Shown piece by piece: positions 1 to 6,915 of a stretch of DNA of 64,000 nt. The stretch is from Collinsella sp. GTDB taxonomy: Bacteria; Actinomycetota; Coriobacteriia; Coriobacteriales; Coriobacteriaceae. The notes under the pieces are model-generated. The model made no database searches. It was not told the DNA's origin and was given only the letters and a program-made list of their open reading frames with translations. Position 1 is the stretch's first letter, and each line of letters begins with the position of its first letter. A program made the position numbers and the translations under genes. The stretch is from the NCBI GenBank assembly GCA_031295385.1, contig JAUMOL010000010.1:1-64000 (forward strand). The letters run 5' to 3'.

Positions 1-246
1 GGCCGCCGACAGGTCGGCGGAGGCGTCCACGCGCTCGCCGCGCCTGGCCTTCGGCGCCGTCACGAACCTGTGCGACGCCACCTCGGCGCTCACCGTCGAG
101 GGCGACCTGCCCAGCTCCCTCGCGATCTCCCTGCACGACGCTCTGCACTCCAGCATCCTCTGGACCGTGTCCCGCTCGTGCCTCGTGAGCCTTCCGTAGG
201 CCCTCGGGACCGCCTTTGCGGAGCCACTTTTCTTCTTTCCGGACAT
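1..246 (-). CDS. IS30-family transposase, N-terminal part, cut by window edge
   Basis: The reverse strand is open from an ATG at 246 to the first base of the window (82 codons, no stop). After a basic leader come YGRLTRHERDTVQRML and then CREIARELGRSPSTVSAEV. These match the N-terminal helix-turn-helix of IS30-type transposases, which binds the terminal inverted repeats. The DDE catalytic domain would lie beyond the left edge, so I cannot say whether the gene is intact. The region just upstream (258-364) recurs inverted at 3386-3490, which fits an insertion-sequence end. The family call is from motif recognition only. Confidence 0.75.
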   Translation of the reverse strand, partial: MSGKKKSGSAKAVPRAYGRLTRHERDTVQRMLECRASCREIARELGRSPSTVSAEVASHRFVTAPKARRGERVDASADLSAA

Positions 247-257
247 GCCGTCCTCCG

Positions 258-364
258 ATCTCCCGGGGCCGGCCGGCCCGGCCCTCAGGGTATCGGGTTC
301 CCACATTCATCCGTACATGTACGGATGAATGTGGGAGGTGTTCGGATGAAGTCGATAATCAAGG
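258..364 (-). repeat. IS30-type element end, copy A
   Basis: This stretch upstream of the transposase contains a palindrome (CATTCATCCGTAC / GTACGGATGAATG, about 307-332) followed by CGGATGAAGTCGATAATCAAGG. The same arrangement, with a few substitutions, occurs in reverse orientation at 3386-3490. In both copies similarity stops right after GATAATCAAGG, at 364 here, so I place the outer tip of the element there. Confidence 0.6.
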
Positions 365-497
365 CTTCGATAGCAAACGCAATTTGGTTTTTGAAATATG
401 GACGAATTCCTCGTCAGGAGGGTAAAATGGTGCCGACGGCAGCCCAAGTTGTAGAGAGCTGGGCAGAGCCGTTGCTTAATGAAGTTGGGTCATCGTC

Positions 498-623
498 TTA
501 GCGACGGTGGCCTTTCTTTTTGGGCTTCGAACCCTGCTTGAGTGCCTTGGAAAGGACGACAAGGGCCGTGAGGAGCGAGACCATAGCAGTCAGGAGCTTC
601 ACGAGCTCAGTGAAATCGGTCAT
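498..623 (-). CDS. Small hydrophobic peptide (41 aa), holin-like-toxin type
   Basis: A 41-codon reading frame starts at ATG 623 with a strong ribosome binding site (GGGAGGTG, about 7 nt upstream). A second ATG at 629 lies too close to that site. The peptide has a short polar N-terminus, one hydrophobic helix (LLTAMVSLLTALVVL) and a very basic tail (KQGSKPKKKGHRR). This layout resembles small membrane-active peptides such as holin-like or type I toxins, but I see no clear family motif and no antisense RNA gene. It sits between the IS30-type end and a membrane-protein gene in the island. The reading frame is well supported; the function is a guess. Confidence 0.5.
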   Translation of the reverse strand: MTDFTELVKLLTAMVSLLTALVVLSKALKQGSKPKKKGHRR

Positions 624-742
624 GGGCATCACCTCCCATCGGATGGAGGGCTCTGCCCGGCACGAGGGCTGCCGACAGCAAGGACGATTCTATCAGAGCG
701 GCTGACTCCCGCCCGATTATTACCATCCCACCGCGCCTGTGC

Positions 743-772
743 AAAAAAGAGGGCCGCCAAACAGCGACCCTC
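743..772 (-). terminator. Rho-independent terminator, reverse strand
   Basis: On the reverse strand GAGGGTCGC and GCGGCCCTC form a 9-bp stem (one wobble) with a 6-nt loop, followed by six T. No reverse-strand gene is evident immediately upstream, so the transcript it ends is unknown. Confidence 0.55.
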
Positions 773-868
773 CAGCGAAAGTGCATGTTATTTAGGACAG
801 TCAAATTCTTTGAAAAACAAATGGATGCTGTAGAATTACAAATAAGAGTCACCCGGAAGGAGCGATCG

Positions 869-1306
869 ATGAAAAGCAAACGATTTGTCCTGAATGCACT
901 TCTGGTAGTAGCAATATTGACGCTCTTCGTCTTTTCGTACTCATACATGAATCAGCCAAGATTTGGATATGCTTTATACGCTGTTTTTTCCGGCGAAACA
1001 ACTTACAACACTATAGGCTTCATTGACGCAATCTTTTTCTATGTAGTCGGCCCCGTATCAAGCGAACTGGTCGCTTTTGTTGTCAGCTACAACCTGAATC
1101 AACAAAGCCAAACTCACTCAGCGACTTCGGCCAAACAAGGAATCAATCTCTTCGCAATAATGATAATTCTGCAAATTGCGACCGTGTTGATTATCGCCCT
1201 GACCGCAACAAACGTTTTGAAGTATGAGTTCGGATTCATCGCGAGCTGTCTCATGGCAATTGCCGCGGGTATAGCGGTTTCGTATACGACACCGGCAAAG
1301 AAGTAG
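869..1306 (+). CDS. Hypothetical four-helix membrane protein
   Basis: I chose ATG 869 (145 aa) because GGAAGGAG lies 6-8 nt upstream. The frame is open further upstream, but there it overlaps sequence without a ribosome site. The protein begins MKSKRF and has about four hydrophobic segments: near residues 7-28, 50-75, 93-118 and 122-138. It ends in a short basic tail. The codon composition is AT-rich compared with the chromosomal genes downstream, consistent with foreign origin. I do not recognise a family. Confidence 0.6.
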   Translation: MKSKRFVLNALLVVAILTLFVFSYSYMNQPRFGYALYAVFSGETTYNTIGFIDAIFFYVVGPVSSELVAFVVSYNLNQQSQTHSATSAKQGINLFAIMIILQIATVLIIALTATNVLKYEFGFIASCLMAIAAGIAVSYTTPAKK

Positions 1307-1399
1307 ATAAACTAACAGGGCCTATTTGGAATCCGAATCGTCCATGGAACCGTCGATGCCGGTTTTGGTGTCGTCATCCGTATTGGAATCGTCATCCTT

Positions 1400-1436
1400 G
1401 GGGCTTATAGGACACACATTTTGTCCTATAAGCCCC
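1400..1436. repeat. Perfect 15-bp inverted repeat
   Basis: GGGGCTTATAGGACA (1400-1414) is exactly complementary to 1422-1436 across a 7-nt loop. No T-run follows on either strand, so it is not an ordinary terminator. It appears to interrupt a decayed reverse-strand reading frame. Confidence 0.7.
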
Positions 1437-1730
1437 GATCAATTCATACTCCTCATCCTCGCCGAATTGCGAGTATGGCAGAATCGGCACTGGATGGCAG
1501 CGCGCTAGGCCGTGTCCGCGGAGTTACCCCCCCCCCCCGTTTTTATTGTAACAGCTGATTCTAGGGACGCTTCAAAAAGTCAACCGAGGGTTTTGTCCCG
1601 TCAAGACGCCGAACGAGAATTACGTACCGCCAAGAGCCTCAAAACACGCCCCTCGCGGAACAGAATCCGCACTCGATTTCCATGCGGAGTAAAAACGTCA
1701 ATCAATCATCCTCCGCAACGTCTATCCACC

Positions 1731-1760
1731 AAAAAGGCCGCCCCACGTGGAGCGGCCTTT
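1731..1760 (-). terminator. Terminator for the reverse-strand gene at 1794-2108
   Basis: AAAGGCCGC and GCGGCCTTT pair across a 10-nt loop. On the reverse strand the stem is followed by five T, placing it 34 nt after the stop codon of the 1794-2108 gene. Confidence 0.65.
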
Positions 1761-1793
1761 GCTCGCAGCTTTTTACTGATAGTTACTCAAAAA

Positions 1794-2108
1794 TTATTCC
1801 AACACATCCACAGAAGAGCAGCGAATCGTATTTTTCTTCCGGGAATCGAGAAAATAGCCTACCTTGACTTTAGACCCAACGCTCACGGGGCTATCGCTTA
1901 CATAGCGCGTATGTTCTGAATCAACCAGAATGGTCAGACGATCAGACCCGTCGTTATATGGATCTTCGCTTTCGACCGACATGGTAAAATCGCCAGAGCT
2001 GTCAACGTTCAACACCAATCCGCTCACGAACCACAAATGTGAATAGTCACCTCCGCTATCTTTTTGGCAACGCTCCACTTTTAGAAATAGCGCAGAGAAT
2101 GCGAACAC
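1794..2108 (-). CDS. Hypothetical exported or membrane-anchored protein
   Basis: The 104-codon frame given here starts at a GTG. The coding signal continues upstream to an in-frame TAA through a hydrophobic stretch (KVFIAISVAVFAFSALFL) that would be the anchor or signal segment. That extension has no standard start codon in frame. An ATG near 2155 lies one frame off, so the true N-terminus is either mis-framed by a one-base change or uses an unusual start. The rest is a small beta-rich domain (residues about 30-104) with no recognised family. It lies in the AT-rich part of the island. Confidence 0.45.
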   Translation of the reverse strand: MFAFSALFLKVERCQKDSGGDYSHLWFVSGLVLNVDSSGDFTMSVESEDPYNDGSDRLTILVDSEHTRYVSDSPVSVGSKVKVGYFLDSRKKNTIRCSSVDVLE

Positions 2109-2235
2109 GGCAACTGATATAGCGATGAAAACCTTAACGCCACTCCCCTTGCCATAAAATACAAATTAATTCGCCAAAGAAAAATACCCCTGCCTTATCC
2201 GTGTAATTAGCATAGTACTACGTTAACGTGCTCAT

Positions 2236-2262
2236 GGCTGTGGGTTGGTTTAACCTACAGCC
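2236..2262. repeat. Imperfect 11-bp hairpin
   Basis: GGCTGTGGGTT and AACCTACAGCC pair with one mismatch across a 5-nt loop. No T-run follows. It marks the boundary between AT-rich sequence on the left and a GC-rich block (about 2300-2570) on the right. Confidence 0.4.
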
Positions 2263-2308
2263 ATGCTAAAGTTGCCAAAAGGGGCACAAAGGCCAATACG
2301 TTTGCGCC

Positions 2309-2569
2309 ATGCCGGCACAGCGACCTGGCATCGTATGCACCGGCGGGATCATCGCTGGCCTGCAAGGAGGGCATATCCACGCGCTCATGGTCGCCGGAGG
2401 CCTCGTGATGCAGCACGCGCCGGGCGGCGACTGGAAGCGCGTCGATTGGGACGTGCTTGCCGCCTGGCTCGACAGATACGGTTACAAGGTCGCTGATTGC
2501 GAGACGGAGACCCTTCCGACCGCCGACGCGGCGAGTGGGAACGCGAGGGTAAAAACGCATCGTCGCTGA
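2309..2569 (+). CDS. Hypothetical protein or fragment, unrecognised
   Basis: A GC-rich 86-codon frame beginning MPAQRPGIVCTGG, with a plausible folded stretch GDWKRVDWDVLAAWLDRYGY near residues 39-58. The frame is open for a further 13 codons upstream of ATG 2309. No good ribosome binding site is visible. The opposite strand is also open over the same interval (2255-2560), but its predicted protein is less natural. Composition differs from both neighbours, so this may be the tail of a transferred gene. I do not recognise a function. Confidence 0.3.
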   Translation: MPAQRPGIVCTGGIIAGLQGGHIHALMVAGGLVMQHAPGGDWKRVDWDVLAAWLDRYGYKVADCETETLPTADAASGNARVKTHRR

Positions 2570-2677
2570 ACCAGTGAGTCAGTATTCTTTAGTTGGATGA
2601 TGGATATTGAAATTGATTAGCGAGATAATGTGCATATCTCATAATGTATGCGTTGCACCATGAGAGAGGGGTCTTTC

Positions 2678-2791
2678 ATGAGCTGGAAACCGAGAAAATG
2701 CGTTATCGCCGGTCTCGTGACAACCGGTCCTGACGGCGGCTTGTTTGCAACCGCAATGACATCGTACCGACTTTTCACTTGCATGTTCTGA
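2678..2791 (+). CDS. Possible 37-aa leader-like small ORF
   Basis: ATG 2678 is preceded by AGAGGGG at a good distance, and the frame (MSWKPRKCVIAGLVTTG...) ends in TGA at 2789-2791, only 12 nt before the start of the next gene. The close spacing suggests translational coupling to the membrane protein at 2804. The peptide has no known family, and chance cannot be excluded at this length. Confidence 0.3.
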   Translation: MSWKPRKCVIAGLVTTGPDGGLFATAMTSYRLFTCMF

Positions 2792-2803
2792 AAGGCAGTT
2801 GCC

Positions 2804-3043
2804 ATGCTGTCGCAAAATCAATCGAGATACTTGGTCACAATCGGCTTTGCCCTGCTTGCATTACTCTTTGCTAGCGACCTTTTGCTGAAACCGACCAAGG
2901 AACTCGTTTTGCTTGCCATAGACTGCATTTCCGCCCTTTACTTTACGGCAACCCTATTCGTCGGACTAAAGGAGAGGAAAAAAGGCGCAGTCGTTGCGTC
3001 CGCCGTAGGCGTGATCACAGCCATTGCCTCATTCTTTATCTGA
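2804..3043 (+). CDS. Small hypothetical membrane protein (79 aa)
   Basis: The protein has three hydrophobic segments: about residues 9-27 (YLVTIGFALLALLFASDLLL), 33-54 and 60-79. The last two are separated by a charged KERKK turn, and there is almost no soluble part. AAAGGCAG lies upstream of ATG 2804. It sits in the AT-rich island and converges with a decayed exonuclease fragment. No family is recognised. Confidence 0.5.
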   Translation: MLSQNQSRYLVTIGFALLALLFASDLLLKPTKELVLLAIDCISALYFTATLFVGLKERKKGAVVASAVGVITAIASFFI

Positions 3044-3055
3044 CACATTGGTGAT

Positions 3056-3385
3056 CTAGGGGCGATATCGTAGGAATACGACCGGGAGAGCCAGGACCAG
3101 ATTGCCCGGGTTGCCCGGTCGGCTCGCGCGACGGCGCGGCGGTTCGACAGAAAGCTCTCCGGACTTCACGCCGTTTCTGATCGCATTGTAGACAGCCAAC
3201 TCGTCTTCGCAGTCGGCGAGCACGCGGTGTGCGTCGTCGTTTTGGATGTACAGTAAATCTCGAAGGTCCTCCATGCACCAGCGTCCGAGATCTGGCCATG
3301 CGCGTCGCGCGAGCTGATAAGTGTCGATCGCGATGTTGTAGTTAAAGTCCAGACCAAAGCCGTCCCAGGCAGAACGGCATTGTTT
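3056..3385 (-). pseudogene. DnaQ-like 3'-5' exonuclease, C-terminal fragment
   Basis: The reverse strand is open from 3385 to a stop at 3056. The residues NYNIAIDTYQLARR, then WCMEDLRDLL, then AHRVLADCEDEL resemble the last third of DEDDh exonucleases (epsilon / RNase T type), where the final His and Asp bind metal. The N-terminal two thirds, with the DxE motif, are missing. The coding sequence stops exactly where the IS30-type end begins (3386), so it appears to have been cut by that element or by a later deletion. The proline- and arginine-rich tail is not typical of the family. Confidence 0.5.
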
Positions 3386-3490
3386 CCTTGATTATCAACT
3401 TCATCCGGACACTTCCCGCATTCATCCGTGTGTGTACGGATGAATGCGGGGTTCGATACCCCGGCGGCCTGATCGGCAGACCGCCGGGAG
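3386..3490 (+). repeat. IS30-type element end, copy B (solitary)
   Basis: The reverse complement matches 258-364: GGGTATCG, the palindrome CATTCATCCGTAC / GTACGGATGAATG (about 3421-3446), then CGGATGAAGTTGATAATCAAGG. The outer tip is at 3386. In this orientation a transposase would lie to the right, but 3494-3922 holds an unrelated reverse-strand gene. This is therefore a solo end left after deletion or one-ended movement. Confidence 0.55.
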
Positions 3491-3493
3491 TTC

Positions 3494-3922
3494 TCACTCC
3501 TCGATAAAAGCCGGCACTCGGTTAGTCCTGCGCATCTTGAAATCGCCAGTCTCGTGGGAGACGTAGAGAATGCCGTCCATCCCGTCTCGTGATGCATACG
3601 ACAGGTGAACTGAACCGCAATCCGATCCATCATTGTCGAGAAGATCGAACGAATTCGGGTCGCTCGTTGCGGCCAAACGACCACTCAGACAAGAGCCATC
3701 GTCATTACAGATTTGCCATTCCATGTCTTCGCCTGCAAGAATCGCCATAGACGGCCTGGTCGCGCCATCGTTGACATACATCCCGTCTATGCCAAAACCG
3801 TTTTCAGCGCCATCGATGAACGACTGCTCGGACCTATACCTCGCAAATGATGCACATAGCACCATTGCAAGACAAAGTGCAGAGCCAACAATAACGATCT
3901 TTACGTAGCTCTTGGCCGTCAT
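3494..3922 (-). CDS. Hypothetical membrane-anchored protein
   Basis: 142 aa, starting MTAKSYVKIV with a single N-terminal hydrophobic anchor (about residues 9-27) and then a soluble, acidic, probably beta-rich domain containing QICNDDGSCLSG and CGSVHLSYASRDG. GAGGG lies upstream of the ATG. The two cysteine pairs in the exported part could form disulfides. The gene ends a few bases from the solitary IS30-type end. It may be related in style to the product of 1794-2108, but I find no shared motif. Confidence 0.5.
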   Translation of the reverse strand: MTAKSYVKIVIVGSALCLAMVLCASFARYRSEQSFIDGAENGFGIDGMYVNDGATRPSMAILAGEDMEWQICNDDGSCLSGRLAATSDPNSFDLLDNDGSDCGSVHLSYASRDGMDGILYVSHETGDFKMRRTNRVPAFIEE

Positions 3923-4036
3923 GCCATCCCTCTTTTCGCTTGCCTAAAGAAATGCGGAAGAAGCTGTTCGTCGCGGCTTGTTTGTAGGCCCTTCTGCCCC
4001 GGTTCGGTTACTAAGGTTACTTGAGGGATCCTATAA

Positions 4037-4174
4037 ATGATTGTTACCCATATACGTAATATGAATTTCGGACATGTCGAAATCAATCAATGGTTGCGGG
4101 AGTTTCCGACCTTAGTGAAATGCCACCCTATACCCACAGAATCAGTCTGGCTGACATGTGCCAATGGCCGCTAA
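4037..4174 (+). CDS. Possible 45-aa small ORF
   Basis: ATG 4037 follows GAGGGATC by about 9 nt. The frame encodes MIVTHIRNMNFGHVEINQ... and ends at TAA 4172-4174. There is no hydrophobic segment and no recognised motif. It lies in an otherwise gene-poor stretch, and the only support is the start context. Confidence 0.2.
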   Translation: MIVTHIRNMNFGHVEINQWLREFPTLVKCHPIPTESVWLTCANGR

Positions 4175-4838
4175 CGGCACTTGGTCGGCAACGGTCTTAG
4201 CCCATCGGCCACAACAGTGTCTCCTTCTGTCGCGCCGAGGGCCAGACACACAGCGGTGGCGCCGTGCCGCGGCAGCTGGACGACCGCGTCGTCGACCGTG
4301 GCGATTGCACTCGCGACGACACACCTCGCCAGTTTGCCTCGCCCTATTGGCCCCAGCGCGTTGCAGTTCAATCAGCTGTTACAATTACCCACCCACAAAA
4401 AGCCCATCTAGCAGGTGCTTTGCTGTTATAGAGTCCTGGAAAGAAAGGGCCAAACCGAAGTGTCTGGCCGGACGCCAATTGTCTGGGAACTGCTTCGGAT
4501 TCGACCCTCTTTTACTTTCGCCCACTCGGTGGACTTCGGGTTTAATGCTTAGGGGCAGGGATTTAACAAAGTGAAATTTTAATGAAAAGAAACCCAGCTG
4601 CCACAATTGCCATGGTGAGGGCTCGAATTGGCCATATAGATCTAAAATAGTCACGATACCTTCTCTTTTGCTGGAACGATATATCTATACAAGGTTGTGA
4701 GCGGAAAACAAAAATACGTCGATTGCTATCCGACAAACGGGTCTGGAATTGCATTCTCCGGCATTTCGGGGAGATTGATACACATGTACGAAAGGGAACC
4801 TATGTGGTGCGTTGGGTTAGAGCTGCTGCAGGCCCGAT
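4175..4838. other. Gene-poor stretch with a GC-rich block
   Basis: About 4175-4375 is GC-rich between AT-rich flanks. Its reverse strand carries a 66-codon frame (4171-4371, TTG start) containing VVASAIATVDDAVVQLPRHG that could be a gene fragment, but several other frames are also open. From 4380 to 4838 I see only short frames without ribosome sites, one of which (reverse strand 4563-4754) ends in a hydrophobic stretch. I cannot support any gene here. Confidence 0.35.
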
Positions 4839-4901
4839 ATGGATTGCGGTCTTGCGCCCCGATGTCCAAATAGGTTTCTCTCTCTAGACGGGAAGTTGCT
4901 C

Positions 4902-5267
4902 ATGGACGCCATATATGACGGAGATGACTGGGTCGATCATTATACTTGGCGCCTGGTCGGCTCGGATGACAATGGGGATGTGGTGTTTGATGGACTATGT
5001 CCAAAGCATCTCCATCCTTTTGTCTCGTCGTTAATTGAGAGTTCCGCTCGTGTTGCCCCCTACAGCTCGGCATCGCTTCATGATACGGACGTTTTGAAGA
5101 CCATAAGGGAGTCAATTGACGAGGGCACGATGAGCGGCCCGCTGTTTTCTCGGCTTGTGGGGCTAGATGAGATTGGCTCGAAACGACTGCTTGCGGGCGA
5201 AAAGGTGGAACTCACTTATCGGTCGATGATTTCAATCCTGCGGCTAGCCGATGTTCTTCGCAAATAA
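4902..5267 (+). CDS. Hypothetical protein with possible C-terminal helix-turn-helix
   Basis: I prefer ATG 4902 (121 aa), preceded by GGGAAG at 6 nt. ATG 4839, 21 codons upstream, is in frame but lacks a ribosome site. The first half (AIYDGDDWVDHYTWRLVG) looks like a small beta domain. The last 45 residues (SGPLFSRLVGLDEIGSKRLL, then YRSMISILRLADVL) have the spacing of an XRE-like helix-turn-helix. That would suit an antitoxin or regulator, but this is an inference from pattern only. The gene converges with a small reverse-strand frame at 5244. Confidence 0.45.
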   Translation: MDAIYDGDDWVDHYTWRLVGSDDNGDVVFDGLCPKHLHPFVSSLIESSARVAPYSSASLHDTDVLKTIRESIDEGTMSGPLFSRLVGLDEIGSKRLLAGEKVELTYRSMISILRLADVLRK

Positions 5268-5405
5268 ATGAGGCTTCCATGGCCATGTGGCAGCTTGTCT
5301 CACCGATGGGTGGGAGCCGAGTACTTTTCGGACGATTTGCTTGGCCTCGGCGTAGTCTTGGACGGGATCTGCCGGATCATCGAAATCCTCGACGAGATAT
5401 TTCAA
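5244..5405 (-). CDS. Possible 53-aa small protein
   Basis: A TTG start at 5405 lies 5 nt after AAGAAGGTG. The frame encodes MKYLVEDFDDPADPVQDYAE, then a helical AKQIVRKVLGSH segment, and ends at TAG 5244-5246, overlapping the end of the convergent forward gene. It follows the broken frame at 5462-5671 on the same strand by 56 nt, so the two could be an old two-gene unit. No family is recognised. Confidence 0.3.
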   Translation of the reverse strand: MKYLVEDFDDPADPVQDYAEAKQIVRKVLGSHPSVRQAATWPWKPHLFAKNIG

Positions 5406-5461
5406 AGCGGCACCTTCTTAAACGGCGAACGTGACAGCGGTCCTCCCTGAATTCTATAAAA

Positions 5462-5671
5462 TCACGGCCTGACTTGGGCGGCGAATTGGCGGAGCTCGTC
5501 ATCGTCCATATCGTCGAAGTGCGGCAACTACGCCAGCGCGGCCCTCTGCTCCATCAGGTACCTACCGCTCGGAGACCTGCGAATCGTCTGCAAGATGTCC
5601 TCGGGGGCGAGGGCTGGGAAATCCATGCCCTCGGGAGCGGCCAAAGAGATGGATTCACCTGCCCCTCCCAT
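5462..5671 (-). pseudogene. Short hypothetical gene with in-frame amber stop
   Basis: From ATG 5671 the frame encodes 47 residues (including PEDILQTIRRSPSGRYLMEQ), meets TAG at 5528-5530, and continues open as LPHFDDMDDDELRQFAAQ to TGA at 5462-5464. The sense on both sides of the stop reads as one helical, acidic protein of about 69 aa. The family is unknown. A single base change could account for the stop. Confidence 0.35.
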
Positions 5672-6183
5672 GTGTTGGGACCTCATTCAGGGCATCGGCT
5701 GCATCCGGCCTTTCGCATTCGCCGCCCGGCCCTCCGGTCCCGCGCGGCTCTCCGGTCCCGCCCGGCCGACGGGTTTCCCATCTACGGCAAAACGATCGCA
5801 CTTATATATATGCATTCCCGGATTGGGAATATGTTTCAGCCCACGCGAGCAAAGCCTCGGCGTACTCCGTGGTATCTCCGCTGCGCGGCTTTGCACCCTG
5901 CAATGCCGCGCAGCGGAGATACCACCTGAGACGGATGTCGATGCATCGAACCCGAGACCGGGCGCTGCGGCGGGAAGCCTCTCGCACGGACAATCTGCTC
6001 GATCTTGCTGCACCCGTCTTAAAAGGTTAGACAAACTTTTAATCGTACGACATCCGTCGAACAGTCGGGGGTACACACCACTACAGAAGGCCCACGGAAC
6101 GGGGGGCGAGATGGTCGGCGACGGGTTCAAGGCACTCTCCGGCCCCACGCTCCGCCAGGGAGGGCGTCGGGAGGGAGGCCGTA
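5672..6183. other. Gene-poor stretch containing a long palindrome
   Basis: No supported gene. The strand is rich in GGTCCCGC-type repeats near 5739-5765 and contains the perfect hairpin at 5869-5925. A reverse-strand frame on its left side (EYAEALLAWAETYSQSGNAY, about 5802-5865) looks coding-like and runs into the hairpin, suggesting that the palindrome sits in, or beside, a decayed gene. Confidence 0.35.
5869..5925. repeat. Perfect 21-bp inverted repeat
   Basis: GTGGTATCTCCGCTGCGCGG plus C (5869-5889) is exactly complementary to 5905-5925 across a 15-nt loop that itself contains TGCA repeated as TGCACCCTGCA. There is no T-run, so terminator function is unlikely. Confidence 0.75.
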
Positions 6184-6639
6184 ATGGGTGAGAAGGACGA
6201 GCGGCCGGAGCGGGTGTTCCCCGGCAGGACAGACCCGTGGTTCATAGCGGCCATGGTGATTGTGGCGGGCGGTTTATCCGCGGCGTGTATCGCGTGTTTC
6301 CTGAGCTCGAGTCCCGCGCTCCTATGGGGCTGGCTCGCGCTGCTGCCCGTCCCGGCCCTCGTGGCCCTGGCCGCCCTTCCCGTCCGCAGCAACCGCCTCG
6401 AGCTCTACGGCGACCGCCTCGTCGTCGTGTACGCTGGGACGCGTTCGGTGATACCCTACGCCCACGTGCGGAGCGTCCGGCGCACCAGGACGCTCTGGGC
6501 GGGGACGGCCAACTCGCTCGACCGCGTCTACATCGAGGCGCCCTACGACGGCGACGCCATCGTCTCGGTGACCGACAACGATGCCCTCGTGGCGGAGCTG
6601 GGGCACAGGTGCGGCCTCGGGCCATACTCCCATTTTTGA
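6184..6639 (+). CDS. Bacterial PH-domain membrane protein
   Basis: 151 aa, with GGGAGGGAGG just upstream of ATG 6184. Two adjacent hydrophobic helices (about residues 19-40 and 45-66) form a hairpin, followed by a domain with NRLELYGDRLVVVYAGTRSV and IPYAHVRSVRRTRTL. This layout matches membrane-linked bacterial PH-like domains (DUF304/bPH type), whose biochemical role is mostly unknown. The high GC and actinobacterial codon use differ from the AT-rich genes at 800-4000. It lies alone between gene-poor DNA and the integrase. Confidence 0.55.
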   Translation: MGEKDERPERVFPGRTDPWFIAAMVIVAGGLSAACIACFLSSSPALLWGWLALLPVPALVALAALPVRSNRLELYGDRLVVVYAGTRSVIPYAHVRSVRRTRTLWAGTANSLDRVYIEAPYDGDAIVSVTDNDALVAELGHRCGLGPYSHF

Positions 6640-6773
6640 GAGAGGTGCCGTCGGGCCCCCCGAAAGCCGTCTGCATTTGCAGGCCTTTATTCGAAATCGG
6701 GCGGCGCGGCTGAAAATCCCCGGCCTGAACCGCGGGGCTTCATCTACATTCGCGCAGGCGTATTCACAATCAT

Positions 6774-6816
6774 AAAAAGATAGGCACGGGCATCCGCGTT
6801 CGCGGAAACCCGTGCC
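6774..6816 (-). terminator. Terminator downstream of the integrase gene
   Basis: GGCACGGG and CCCGTGCC pair at the base of a hairpin with an inner CCGCG / CGCGG stem. On the reverse strand the hairpin is followed by TATCTTTTT. It lies 100 nt after the integrase stop codon. Confidence 0.65.
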
Positions 6817-6915
6817 GCATTTGCGTCACCGAGATGACCGGGTAGAATATATCTGAACGCTATTCCACATTCCCGTACTTGCGCTACGGATTTGGGAAAG
6901 CGCATGTCTCAGCCT

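Larger units (their letters stand above)
1307..1793. other. Gene-poor stretch with hairpin, poly-C tract and decayed reverse-strand sequence
   Basis: No convincing gene is present. On the reverse strand a short acidic tail reads KDDDSNTDDDTKTGIDGSMD and ends in TAG near 1322, but the frame is closed just upstream, next to the hairpin at 1400-1436. A neighbouring frame (QFGEDEEYELIGAYRTK) stops inside the same hairpin flank. This suggests a decayed gene interrupted by the palindrome. A run of 12 C lies at 1527-1538. Confidence 0.4.

Noticed and set aside
4171..4371. Reverse-strand 66-codon GC-rich frame
   Set aside because: It reads plausibly, but other frames are open too and the TTG start has no binding site; left as unassigned sequence.
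4563..4754. Reverse-strand 63-codon frame ending in a hydrophobic stretch
   Set aside because: No ribosome site, overlapping alternative frames and no recognisable motif.
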